Source: Mesorhizobium prunaredense (lineage in GTDB: Bacteria > Pseudomonadota > Alphaproteobacteria > Rhizobiales > Rhizobiaceae). From it: DNA of 64,000 nt. Shown one piece after another: positions 20,869-29,014 of the stretch (the first letter of the stretch is position 1; every line of letters begins with the position of its first letter). Where the stretch lies: positions 318,997 to 382,996 of the forward strand of contig NZ_FTPD01000045.1 of NCBI RefSeq assembly GCF_900156895.1, read 5' to 3'. The notes beneath the pieces are model-generated. The model made no database searches. It saw nothing but the letters and a program-made list of their open reading frames with translations, and was not told the DNA's origin. The position numbers and the translations under genes were made by a program.

Positions 20869-21474
20869 ATGAACTCTTGGCTTTCGAGACTTGGGCATTC
20901 GAGACTTGGGCATTCGAAACTTGCGCTTTCGAGAAGCTTGTCGAACGTCATCCTTCTCGCTGCCGTGTCTAGCGTTGGTCTGGCTGGGATCGGCCTGTCC
21001 TATGTTGGCTCGTTTGGCGTTAGCCAGGCCAATGCCGCGCAGCCAAGCGGCAAGGTGCGGACGACGCATGGCGCATGGTCGATCATCTGCGACACGCCGG
21101 CTGGCGCCACATCGGAACAATGCGTGATGATGCAAAACGTCGTCGCCGAAGACCGTCCCGAGATGGGGCTTTCCGTCGTCGTGCTGCGCACTGCCGACAA
21201 CAAGGCCGAAATCCTGCGCGTGCTGGCGCCGCTCGGCGTGCTGTTGCCCAACGGGCTCGGCCTCAATGTCGACGGCAAGGACATCGGCCGGGCCTATTTC
21301 GTGCGCTGCTTCCAGGACGGCTGCTACGCCGAGGTCATTCTCGAAAAGCCACTGCTCGATACGCTGAAGACCGGAACGTCAGCCACCTTCATCGTCTTCC
21401 AGACGCCGGAGGAAGGCATTGGCATCCCGGTTGAGCTCAAGGGTTTCGCCGACGGTTTCGCCGCCCTGCCTTGA
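20869..21474 (+). CDS. Invasion-associated locus B (IalB) family protein
   Basis: A 201-residue exported protein with the IalB domain: THGAWSIICDTPAGATSEQCVMMQN, an internal Cys pair (RCFQDGC) and VFQTPEEGIGIPVELKGF. ATG 20869 is used because GGAG lies 5 bases before it. The N-terminus ahead of the hydrophobic signal core is made of short repeats (RLGHSRLGHSKLALSRS). IalB was named for Bartonella red-cell entry; in rhizobia such proteins are common periplasmic proteins of unknown function. Confidence 0.85.
   Translation: MNSWLSRLGHSRLGHSKLALSRSLSNVILLAAVSSVGLAGIGLSYVGSFGVSQANAAQPSGKVRTTHGAWSIICDTPAGATSEQCVMMQNVVAEDRPEMGLSVVVLRTADNKAEILRVLAPLGVLLPNGLGLNVDGKDIGRAYFVRCFQDGCYAEVILEKPLLDTLKTGTSATFIVFQTPEEGIGIPVELKGFADGFAALP
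20883..20942 (+). repeat. 15-bp tandem repeat inside the IalB-like signal peptide
   Basis: TTCGAGACTTGGGCA at 20883-20897 and 20898-20912 are identical; a third unit at 20913-20927 differs at four bases and a fourth is partial. Units are 15 bp, so copy changes keep the frame and would lengthen or shorten the N-region of the signal peptide. Confidence 0.85.
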
Positions 21475-21530
21475 GACGGGGCGAGAGGCCCAAACCCTGC
21501 TGACGAAAATGAGATTGTGACCGCCTTTGG

Positions 21531-21630
21531 CTACAGCGCCGCGCGTCCAAGGACGCGCAAAGGACGCTGTAGCGCTTTGATTTTGCGCATGATCCTTTCC
21601 GAAAATCGATTCCCATTTTCGGGGTCATGC
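21531..21630. repeat. Composite dispersed repeat, families R1 and R2 (best copy)
   Basis: R1 at 21531-21572 has outer arms CTACAGCG/CGCTGTAG and an inner hairpin GCGCGTCC-AA-GGACGCGC. R2 at 21587-21630 has outer GCATGA/TCATGC ends and CCGAAAATCGATT..TTTTCGG inside. It lies between the IalB-like gene and tldD. Related copies are at 10596, 13781, 38162 and (R2-like only) 60362. Confidence 0.8.
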
Positions 21631-21714
21631 ACAGACAATGGTCATTGCCGATTGTCTGGACGCACCTTCGCGCCTACATCGTGAGGACAATCTCTTTCCA
21701 CGGACGGACCTGCC

Positions 21715-23127
21715 ATGAACAGCCTGATCGGCCAATTCGACATTTCCGACGATCGCATCAAGCAGATCGTCGCCGAGACCATCAACGGCGCCGACGACGG
21801 CGAGTTGTTCCTCGAATACAGCGAGAGCGAAGCGCTGATGTTCGACAATGGCCGGCTGAAGACCGCCAATTTCAACACAGACCAGGGCTTTGGCCTGCGC
21901 GCGGTCGCCGGCGAAGCGAGTGGCTACGCGCATTCCAGCGATCTTTCGGAAGCGTCGCTGCTGCGCGCGGCCGACGCCGTGTCAACCGTCAAGAGCGGCT
22001 ATTCCGGCACGCTTGCTGCGGCTCCCGCCCGTACCAACCGCCATCTCTATGGCGACGACAACCCGATCCCCTCGCCCTCCTTCGAGGCCAAGGCCAAGCT
22101 CCTTCAGGAAATCGATGCGTGGCTGCGAGCCGAGGATCCGCGCGTGCGACAGGTGACGGCGTCGCTCGCCGCCTCCTGGCAGCATGTCGAGATCGTGCGT
22201 GCCGACGGCCAGATGGTGCGCGACATCCGCCCGCTGGTCAGGATCAATGTGTCGGTGGTGGTCGGCGACGGCGATCGCCAGGAGAGCGGCTCCTACGGCA
22301 TGGGCGGACGCAAAGGGTTTGGCGAATTCCTGGTCGAGGAGAGCTGGAAGCACGCCGCCAAGGAAGCGCTGCGGCAAGCGCTGGTCAACCTCGAGGCCAT
22401 CCCGGCGCCGGCCGGCACGTTCGACATCGTGCTGTCCAGCGGCTGGCCGGGCGTCATGCTGCACGAGGCCGTCGGCCACGGGCTGGAAGGCGACTTCAAC
22501 CGCAAGAAGACATCGGCCTTCGCCGGGCTGATGGGCCAGCAAGTGGCCGCTAAGGGCGTCACCGTCGTCGACGACGGCACCATGGCCGAGCGGCGCGGCT
22601 CGCTGACCGTCGACGACGAAGGCACTCCGTCGGCCCGCAATGTGCTGATCGACGACGGCAAGCTTGTCGGCTATATGCAGGACCGCCAGAACGCCCGGCT
22701 GATGGGCATGAACTCCACCGGCAACGGACGGCGCGAAGGCTACGCGCACCAGCCGATGCCGCGCATGACCAACACCTATATGACGTCAGGCGACATGGAG
22801 CCGGACGAAATCATCGCCTCGGTCAAGAACGGCATCTATGCCGTCTCCTTCGGCGGCGGCCAGGTTGACATCACCTCGGGGAAATTCGTGTTCGGCTGCA
22901 CCGAGGCCTACATGATCGAGGACGGCAAGGTGACGCAGCCGATCAAGGGCGCCATGCTGATCGGCAATGGGCCGGATGCCATGCATCGGGTTTCGATGAT
23001 CGGCAACGACATGAAGCTCGACACCGGCATCGGCATGTGCGGCAAGGCCGGCCAGGGCGTGCCGGTCGGCGTCGGCCAGCCGCACCTCAGGATGAACCAG
23101 ATGACGGTTGGCGGAACGCGGGTTTGA
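21715..23127 (+). CDS. tldD: Metalloprotease TldD
   Basis: A 470-residue TldD with the zinc motif in GWPGVMLHEAVGHGLEGDFN (HExxxH) and the metal-binding Cys region VFGCTEAYMIEDGK. With its partner TldE/PmbA, encoded outside the window, it forms a cytosolic protease that trims modified peptides and unfolded chains. Its length and start (after AGGACAATC) are normal. Confidence 0.96.
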   Translation: MNSLIGQFDISDDRIKQIVAETINGADDGELFLEYSESEALMFDNGRLKTANFNTDQGFGLRAVAGEASGYAHSSDLSEASLLRAADAVSTVKSGYSGTLAAAPARTNRHLYGDDNPIPSPSFEAKAKLLQEIDAWLRAEDPRVRQVTASLAASWQHVEIVRADGQMVRDIRPLVRINVSVVVGDGDRQESGSYGMGGRKGFGEFLVEESWKHAAKEALRQALVNLEAIPAPAGTFDIVLSSGWPGVMLHEAVGHGLEGDFNRKKTSAFAGLMGQQVAAKGVTVVDDGTMAERRGSLTVDDEGTPSARNVLIDDGKLVGYMQDRQNARLMGMNSTGNGRREGYAHQPMPRMTNTYMTSGDMEPDEIIASVKNGIYAVSFGGGQVDITSGKFVFGCTEAYMIEDGKVTQPIKGAMLIGNGPDAMHRVSMIGNDMKLDTGIGMCGKAGQGVPVGVGQPHLRMNQMTVGGTRV

Positions 23128-23170
23128 TAGAAGCTGCGGTTTTTGTCTTACATTCAGAGGATGCGCCGCG

Positions 23171-23452
23171 ATGGCCAACCCGGAAAGACTCGTAACCACT
23201 GTCTCGACCAAGGGGCAGGTCACCCTGCCCAGCGCGATCCGCAAGCGGAGGGAATGGGACGCCGGCACACGTCTTCTGGTCGAAGATACTCCGGAGGGCG
23301 TGCTACTAAAGCCTGCGCCAGTCTTCGCCGAGACACGGCCACAAGACGTGTTTGGATCCCTGCCCCATAGAGACAGGCCGAAGACGTTGGAAGAAATGGA
23401 CGCGGGTGTGCTGGCCGAAGCGCGGCGGCGCGGCCGGTTCGAACTACCCTAA
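23171..23452 (+). CDS. AbrB/SpoVT-type antitoxin without a toxin partner
   Basis: A 93-residue protein with an N-terminal swapped-hairpin domain (TTVSTKGQVTLPSAIRKRRE) and a C-terminal part typical of VapB antitoxins (RDRPKTLEEMDAGVLAEARR). VapB genes of this kind normally overlap a PIN-domain vapC as ATGA. Here the C-terminus reads RGRFELP and no PIN gene follows. It meets the RES toxin tail to tail with a 4-bp overlap (23449-23452). It may be a leftover antitoxin or a stand-alone regulator. Confidence 0.8.
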   Translation: MANPERLVTTVSTKGQVTLPSAIRKRREWDAGTRLLVEDTPEGVLLKPAPVFAETRPQDVFGSLPHRDRPKTLEEMDAGVLAEARRRGRFELP

Positions 23453-23955
23453 AGCCATGAAGCCGCCGTTTTCGGCAAGCGATGGTCGGGATCGCTAACC
23501 TTCAGGCGGGGTGCATTGCTCTCGTTCCATCGCCACAGCGCGACGCATGTGCCGCCGGGCGACATGAAGGAGGGGTAGATCACGCCATGCTGTCCATCGG
23601 CAATCAGGCGATCTCTCAGCGTGTGCGTCTCAGGCACCAGGCCTTGATCCATGACATCGCGCCATTCACATCGGTTAATGTCTGCCGTCACGCCGAGCTT
23701 GGTCAACTCATCAGCGTCCGTAACGTCTGCCAGGCGCGCGCCCGAAAGTGCGAGTTGCGCAATCAGCGCCGGATGCTGGACAAAGCCCTGACTGTACTCC
23801 GCCCAAGCAGTGGACAATTCGCCCGCGGCATAGATCGTCGGGGCACCCACTGGATTCCAGCGACCGCCAAAGCGGGCCGCTCCTTCGCCGGAAAGCGGCA
23901 GATGCGCCCAACGCGGCACGAAGGCGCGCCATAGGCTCAGTCTGCTTTCAAGCAT
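23449..23955 (-). CDS. RES-domain toxin
   Basis: A 168-residue RES protein with the family's Arg in RFGGRWNPVGAPTIYAA, the Glu in STAWAEYSQG and the Ser region GVIYPSFMSPGGTCVALWRW. RES toxins break down NAD+ or ADP-ribosylate a target. The start at 23955 (ATG, LESRLSLWRAF following) overlaps the antitoxin stop by 8 bp, which is normal for this operon type. Confidence 0.92.
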   Translation of the reverse strand: MLESRLSLWRAFVPRWAHLPLSGEGAARFGGRWNPVGAPTIYAAGELSTAWAEYSQGFVQHPALIAQLALSGARLADVTDADELTKLGVTADINRCEWRDVMDQGLVPETHTLRDRLIADGQHGVIYPSFMSPGGTCVALWRWNESNAPRLKVSDPDHRLPKTAASWL

Positions 23956-24319
23956 AGATGCCGGAGCGGACTGCCTCCAGATAGGCAAGCACCTTGTCCG
24001 TCTTGCCCTCTCGAACGAGATCGTAGGCGGTCTTTCCCGCCCAGCCGGGGATCGGCTGATGCTTGAACCAGATCGCCGCACGCTGTTCATCGCCGGCCAT
24101 CTCGCCTGCCATCGCAAGGATACGGACAATCGGACTCAAGGCGGCGTCGACCTTGCGCGCGCCGGTCTTGGCGGCAAGCGTGTTGCGCGCGACGCCGATC
24201 AGGCTCGCCAGTTCGGTCAGATTGACGCCCAGCAGTTCAGCCACCCGTCTTGCCGAAAGAAATGGCGTCCGCTCGTCGCCAAAGCGCGATGCTCTGATAT
24301 CGAGAGCTGCGGTATTCAT
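23948..24319 (-). CDS. Xre/MbcA/ParS-type antitoxin (partner of RES toxin)
   Basis: A 123-residue antitoxin: an HTH-like N-terminal domain (SARRVAELLGVNLTELASLIG, cut here for brevity) and a DUF2384-type C-terminal domain (WFKHQPIPGWAGKTAYDLVR). It binds and blocks the RES toxin and represses the pair. An inverted repeat lies 17 bp upstream of its ATG (24336-24360). Confidence 0.92.
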   Translation of the reverse strand: MNTAALDIRASRFGDERTPFLSARRVAELLGVNLTELASLIGVARNTLAAKTGARKVDAALSPIVRILAMAGEMAGDEQRAAIWFKHQPIPGWAGKTAYDLVREGKTDKVLAYLEAVRSGIYA

Positions 24320-24335
24320 AACAGTTTCCTAGCAC

Positions 24336-24360
24336 ATTTTGAACAGAACACGCTCAAAAT
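24336..24360. promoter_or_regulatory. Operator of the Xre/RES pair
   Basis: Perfect 7-bp arms ATTTTGA at 24336-24342 and TCAAAAT at 24354-24360, 11 bp apart, stand just upstream of the antitoxin ATG (24319). The AT-rich surroundings also suit a promoter. Autorepression through this site is inferred from the family. Confidence 0.65.
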
Positions 24361-24404
24361 ATGTCCATTTTACGCGAAATTCAAGCTCAACAAATGCGGA
24401 CCCG

Positions 24405-25646
24405 TTACCGCCTTCGCCTCGGCTTCTCCAGAAGCGCGACGGCCTCGACATGCGGCGACCACAGGAACTGGTCGATCGGCGTCAGGCTTTTCAGGGCGTA
24501 GCCGCCGTCGACGAGGATGCGCAAGTCGCGCGCCAGCGTCACCGGATTGCAGGAAACCGCGGCGACAAGCGGCACGTCGGAACGGGCAATCTGCTTCGAC
24601 TGGTCTTCGGCGCCGGCCCGGGGAGGATCGAAGACGATGCCGTCGAAGCCATTCAGTTCCTTGAAAGTGAGCGGACGCCGGAACAGATCGCGGCGTTCGC
24701 TGGTCACCCGCTTGAGTCCGCTGGCGAAACGGAATGCCCGGTCGAGCGCCGAAAGCGCTGCCGCATCCCCCTCCACCGCATGGACCTCCGACTTGGCGGC
24801 GAGGCGCAGCGTAAAGCTGCCGCAGCCGGCGAAGAGATCGGCGATCTTCCTGGCACGCGCGAGGTGCCGGCCGACGATGTCGGCCATCGCCTGCTCGGCG
24901 GCCTCGGTCGCCTGCAGGAAGGCGCCCGGCGGCACCGCGACGGCGACGCTGCCGAACAGCACCGCCGGCTTTTTGGGCTCGATGATGATCTCGCCATCGA
25001 TCGAAAGCCTGGCCAACCCCTGTGCGATGACGAAATTGGAGGCGACGCGGCGCTGGTTCTCGCCAAGCTTGCCGGACTCGTGAACCGCGACATCGAGGCC
25101 GGAACCGGTCACCGTGACCGTCATGCGGAACGATTTCGTCGTTGCGCAAACCAATTCGGCAAGTGCTCTCAGAGCGTCGAGCTTTGCGACGATCTCGGTT
25201 AGCGAGATCGGGCATTCCTCGATGGAAATGATCTCGGACGACAGCGCCCGAACGAAGCCGAGCAGCATGCCGGCCTCGCTGCGCCGGGCGGTGAACACGA
25301 CGCGCCGACGCGTCTGCGGCGCGCACGGCACCAGCGCGTCAATGTCGCAAGTGATGCCCTTGCTGTTGAGCGCATGCGCAACCTTGTCGCGCTTCCACCG
25401 ATGATAGGCTTCGGCCTCGAGATGCTGGATGGCGCAGCCGCCGCATTCGGTGAAATGCCGACAGGCAGGGTCGATGCGAAGCGGCGAAGCCTCCAGCACC
25501 GACATCAGCGTAGCACGGTCCTTTTCGCGCACAGCGGTGACGGTTTCACCGGGCAGCGTGAACGGAATGAAAAGCTCGCCGGTTTCGGTCTCGGCGACGC
25601 CGTCGCCCTGGGAGCCCAGCCGTGTGATCGTGAAGCGCGCGGTCAT
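24405..25646 (-). CDS. RNA (uracil-C5)-methyltransferase, RlmD/RumA type
   Basis: A 413-residue enzyme: N-terminal TRAM-like region, an Fe-S cluster site (CRHFTECGGCAIQHL), SAM motif DLFAGCGSFTLRLA, and the catalytic block VSCNPVTLARDL. It makes 5-methyluridine in RNA, most probably 23S rRNA. ATG 25646 overlaps the tlyA stop as ATGA, so the two modification genes are coupled. Confidence 0.92.
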   Translation of the reverse strand: MTARFTITRLGSQGDGVAETETGELFIPFTLPGETVTAVREKDRATLMSVLEASPLRIDPACRHFTECGGCAIQHLEAEAYHRWKRDKVAHALNSKGITCDIDALVPCAPQTRRRVVFTARRSEAGMLLGFVRALSSEIISIEECPISLTEIVAKLDALRALAELVCATTKSFRMTVTVTGSGLDVAVHESGKLGENQRRVASNFVIAQGLARLSIDGEIIIEPKKPAVLFGSVAVAVPPGAFLQATEAAEQAMADIVGRHLARARKIADLFAGCGSFTLRLAAKSEVHAVEGDAAALSALDRAFRFASGLKRVTSERRDLFRRPLTFKELNGFDGIVFDPPRAGAEDQSKQIARSDVPLVAAVSCNPVTLARDLRILVDGGYALKSLTPIDQFLWSPHVEAVALLEKPRRRR

Positions 25647-26437
25647 CGGCCTCCGACCCCCCTGTTCTCGACCCCGGCGTCCTTGATCCCGGCGAGCAGG
25701 AACTCGCGGTTGCCGTCGCCGCCTTCGATCGGCGACAGATGCAGTCCGACCGAGCGCCAGCCGGGGACGCGGTCCAGCCAATCCTGCAGCAGGCCGGCAA
25801 TTCGCGCGGCATCGTATGGGTCTTTCAGCAAGCCGCCCTTGCCAATCGCCTCGCGGCCGGCCTCGAATTGCGGCTTGACCAGAAATATTGCTTTGGCGCC
25901 GCTCCTGGCAATGGCGAGCGCCGGCGGCAGCGCCAGTTTCAACGAGATGAAGCTGACGTCGGAGACGATAAAATCTGGAATGCGATCGGCAACATCGGCG
26001 ACGGAGAGATCACGGGCGTTCAATCCTTCGATGACCGTCACACGCGGATCGCTGGCGATATCGGGATGTATCTGGCCATGCCCAACATCGATCGCCGTGA
26101 CATGCGCCGCGCCGCGTCCGAGCAGCACTTGAGTGAAGCCTCCGGTCGAGGCGCCGACGTCGAGCGCTTCGCTGCCGGCTGGATCGAGGCCGAAATAGTC
26201 GAGCCCGGCGATCAGCTTCAGCGCAGCACGCGACACATAGCCCTGCGCCGGATCGTCGACTTCTATGAGGCAATCCGCCCGGACGGTCTGGCCGGGCTTG
26301 CGGGCGATGACGCCGTCGACCGTCACGGTGCCGCGCTCGATCGCGTCGCGGGCGCGAGAGCGGCTGGGGAACAGGCCCCGCGCGACGAGGAGTTCGTCGA
26401 GCCGCTGGCGTGTGCTGGCTGGCAAAGGGGTGCTCAT
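25643..26437 (-). CDS. tlyA: TlyA family RNA 2'-O-methyltransferase
   Basis: A 264-residue protein with an S4 RNA-binding domain (residues 8-70, LDELLVARGLFPSRSRARDA) and an FtsJ-like methyltransferase domain (SEALDVGASTGGFTQVLLG). Characterised TlyA proteins methylate cytidines in 16S and 23S rRNA; some relatives were called haemolysins. It is often linked to dxs in Rhizobiales; here 2.6 kb of other genes lie between. Confidence 0.93.
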   Translation of the reverse strand: MSTPLPASTRQRLDELLVARGLFPSRSRARDAIERGTVTVDGVIARKPGQTVRADCLIEVDDPAQGYVSRAALKLIAGLDYFGLDPAGSEALDVGASTGGFTQVLLGRGAAHVTAIDVGHGQIHPDIASDPRVTVIEGLNARDLSVADVADRIPDFIVSDVSFISLKLALPPALAIARSGAKAIFLVKPQFEAGREAIGKGGLLKDPYDAARIAGLLQDWLDRVPGWRSVGLHLSPIEGGDGNREFLLAGIKDAGVENRGVGGR

Positions 26438-26609
26438 CTGCCTTCATGGCGAAAGCCTGTCACGAAGGCAAGGATATTGGGGAAGACAACGAACATCTTG
26501 CGAAAGCGGCGAGCGCATCAGGCCGCCCACAGTCTGTTGAATATCGCACCGGGTCCGGCACAATGTTGGGGACGATATGCCATTTGCTGCCAGAACGTGA
26601 GGAGGACGA

Positions 26610-27011
26610 ATGCTGACCGGAACCTGCCATTGTGGTGCGGCCCACTGGACTTTGGAAGGCGATCCCGGCTCGATCACCGCCTGCAACTGCACGCTTTGCC
26701 GCCGCTATGGCGCGCTGTGGGCTTACGATTATGTCGACGAACGCATCCGTCTTGCGGGACCGACAAGTGCTTATACGCGCTCCGGAAAGGATGCCCCGTC
26801 GCTCGAGATTCTGTTCTGTCCGACATGCGCCTGTGTGCTGGCCTGGCGTGGTTTGCGCGCCAGTGCCGCCGGTCGCACTCGGATCGCCGTCAATGTGAGG
26901 CTTGCGCCGCCTGACACCGTCGCCGACTTGCCAATCGACCATTTCGATGGTCTCCACACGTTCGAGGACCTGCCGGGCGATGGTCGCTGCGTGCGCGACA
27001 TGTGGTTCTAA
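26610..27011 (+). CDS. GFA (CENP-V/Gfa-like) family zinc protein
   Basis: A 133-residue protein with the GFA zinc cysteines: GTCHCGAAHW, CNCTLCRRYG and FCPTCACVLAW. The family is named for glutathione-dependent formaldehyde-activating enzyme, though many members have other or unknown roles. GGAGGA precedes the ATG at 26610. It stands alone between minus-strand genes. Confidence 0.88.
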   Translation: MLTGTCHCGAAHWTLEGDPGSITACNCTLCRRYGALWAYDYVDERIRLAGPTSAYTRSGKDAPSLEILFCPTCACVLAWRGLRASAAGRTRIAVNVRLAPPDTVADLPIDHFDGLHTFEDLPGDGRCVRDMWF

Positions 27012-27101
27012 TGCAATGCACGTCGCGCAAAAACATGCCCTCGGGCTTGAACCGAGGGTGCGCAGCGGTTTGGCGACAACGACATGCGTAAAAACAAGAA
27101 C

Positions 27102-27144
27102 TTAAAGCGCGTCGCATGAATCCGTTCAAATGTGACGCGCTTTA
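27102..27144. repeat. Dispersed repeat, family R4
   Basis: Arms TTAAAGCGCGTCGCAT and ATGTGACGCGCTTTA around a 12-bp loop match the R4 palindrome at 8223-8266. It lies between the convergent GFA and azoR genes. Confidence 0.7.
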
Positions 27145-27283
27145 GCGGAAAAATCTGACACTCAGTGGCGGTGCGGAAGGACGGAAGACGACCCCTTGCG
27201 CCGACCGGCTCCGTCGCACCATAAGGCGACCTCCCGGCGAGTCTCCAGAGCCGCCCTTCTTGTCCGCAGCAAGCGCTTCATAT

Positions 27284-27946
27284 TCATGCAATCGCTTCTG
27301 TTGTCCGCGACAGCATGTCTTCCGCCAGCCGTAACGCGGCCTCCCGTGCATCCTGGCGAGCCGCATGGTCAATATCGGGTCCAAAGAGGGTCTTCTGGAT
27401 GATTAGACTGCGGACATCTTCGATACCGATGAAGCGCAACCACGCTTCTACATAGGGTTTTTGAAAGTCGAAGCGCTGCGCCGGAGTGATGGATTGCGCC
27501 GCATAGTCGAGACCTCGCGCATGGACGACAACCGCGATCTTATCCCGGAGCAGTCCTGCGAACCCGTGTTCAGGGGCGAACGAGAAAAGGATGTCCTTCT
27601 GCGATACCAGGTCGATGAAGTGCTTGAGCTTGTAGGGAATGCTGAAATTCCACAGGGGCGTCGACAGCAGGACAATATCCGCCCAGTGCAGTTGTTGCGC
27701 CAATTCTTGCAATGTGGCCCATGCCTGCTGTTGAGAAGGGGCAAGCGGCGTGCCGCTGAGCCCCGCATATTTGGCCAACATCGCGTCCTCACCGAATTCG
27801 GGGAGGTCGACATCCCATAGGTCGAGCGTTGAAATCTCCAGGTTGGGTCGCCGAGCACGATAGCTTTGAACAAACGCCTCGGCGACCTCACGCGAGGCGG
27901 AACGCTCTTTGCGGGGCGAAGAAACGATATGCAGCAGCTTGGTCAT
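27284..27946 (-). CDS. azoR: FMN-dependent NADH-azoreductase
   Basis: A 220-residue flavodoxin-fold quinone/azo reductase of the AzoR type: HIVSSPRKERSASREVA at the FMN phosphate site, STPLWNFSIPYKLKHFIDLV as the flavin-ring motif, and a VHARGLDY block in place of the more usual SRGG. It reduces quinones and azo compounds with NADH. It is divergent from a LysR gene that probably controls it. Confidence 0.9.
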   Translation of the reverse strand: MTKLLHIVSSPRKERSASREVAEAFVQSYRARRPNLEISTLDLWDVDLPEFGEDAMLAKYAGLSGTPLAPSQQQAWATLQELAQQLHWADIVLLSTPLWNFSIPYKLKHFIDLVSQKDILFSFAPEHGFAGLLRDKIAVVVHARGLDYAAQSITPAQRFDFQKPYVEAWLRFIGIEDVRSLIIQKTLFGPDIDHAARQDAREAALRLAEDMLSRTTEAIA

Positions 27947-28044
27947 GGATCATCCTTGCTCATTGTGACGAACCGTATTGCGTCATATTTTAATTCAATA
28001 TAAAAATTGAGATTATCGGCAATATTCATCATGGATCAGAATAT
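27947..28044. promoter_or_regulatory. Divergent azoR-LysR promoter region with a dyad
   Basis: This 98-bp AT-rich interval holds TCAATATAAAAATTGA at 27995-28010 (5-bp arms, 6-bp loop) and a TATTTTAATT stretch beside it. It is the natural binding place for the LysR product encoded at 28045. Confidence 0.5.
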
Positions 28045-28908
28045 ATGCTGGAATTGGTCCTGCTCAGGACGTTCGTCGCCGTGTTCGATGAAGGCGGCTT
28101 CAGTCGGGCCGCAGCGCGACTGAACCTTACGCAGTCGGCAGTCAGTGGGCACCTGCGCCGTCTCGAAGAGCAGGTCGGAAAGCCGTTACTCAAAAGGACG
28201 ACGCGCTCGTTCGAGATGACACAAGATGGCGAGCGCCTGCTCGCCTATGCCCGGGCGATGCTTGCCCTTAACCGGGATGCTTTGGCCGACCTGGCGCAGG
28301 CGCCCTTTCACGGCAGAGTTCGCGTCGGCCTCTCGGAAGACTTCGCACAGGTCCCCATTCTTCGCGCCTTGCAGGCATTCGGCGCTGATCGCCCCGGATT
28401 GCAGGTTGAGGTGCAAGTCGGGATTCCGGGTGCGCTGCTCTCGAAGATGAAGGAGGGCAATATCGAACTGGTGCTCGGATCACAGTGTGAGGGTGAGGAG
28501 ATGGGGCGCCTCCTGTGGCGCGAGCCTCTTGTCTGGGCATGGGCGGATCATACCGGCGTGGATCTTCCGGACCCGCTGCCATTGGCCGTCTTGCCGGAAC
28601 CTTGCCCCTACAGGGAAGTTGCTCTTGAACGGCTTGCCAAGGCCGGGATCAGCCAGCGCACGGTGATGATCTGCGCCAGCAACGCCAGCCTGAGGGCGGC
28701 TGCCATCTCAGGCTTCGCTGTAGCGCCGTTGATCGTCAGTCAGCTGAGAAACGGCCTGGTCAGGGTACCCGAAAGCTACGGCCTGCCAGAGTTGCCAGAA
28801 GCGCAGTTCAGGCTATTTGCCGCATCGAAAGGCGATACTTCCGTCCTCGAAGATCTGGCGGACGCCATCATGAACGCCGTTCCTCGAAGGCACGCTGGCG
28901 AGGAGTGA
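28045..28908 (+). CDS. LysR family transcriptional regulator
   Basis: A 287-residue LysR protein: HTH at residues 1-60 (LRTFVAVFDEGGFSRAAARL, TQSAVSGHLRRLEEQVGKPL) and an effector-binding domain. Divergent placement makes azoR the likely target, with quinones or electrophiles as possible signals (inferred). The ATG at 28045 has a weak ribosome site. Confidence 0.9.
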   Translation: MLELVLLRTFVAVFDEGGFSRAAARLNLTQSAVSGHLRRLEEQVGKPLLKRTTRSFEMTQDGERLLAYARAMLALNRDALADLAQAPFHGRVRVGLSEDFAQVPILRALQAFGADRPGLQVEVQVGIPGALLSKMKEGNIELVLGSQCEGEEMGRLLWREPLVWAWADHTGVDLPDPLPLAVLPEPCPYREVALERLAKAGISQRTVMICASNASLRAAAISGFAVAPLIVSQLRNGLVRVPESYGLPELPEAQFRLFAASKGDTSVLEDLADAIMNAVPRRHAGEE

Positions 28909-29014
28909 TCCTGAACTCGCACCAGCGCTTGCGTAGGCGAATGCAAAATGACAACGCAAACAGTCAGTTACGACCGCCGGTCGGCAAACTGATGCAAGCC
29001 GTTGAGATTTTGAT

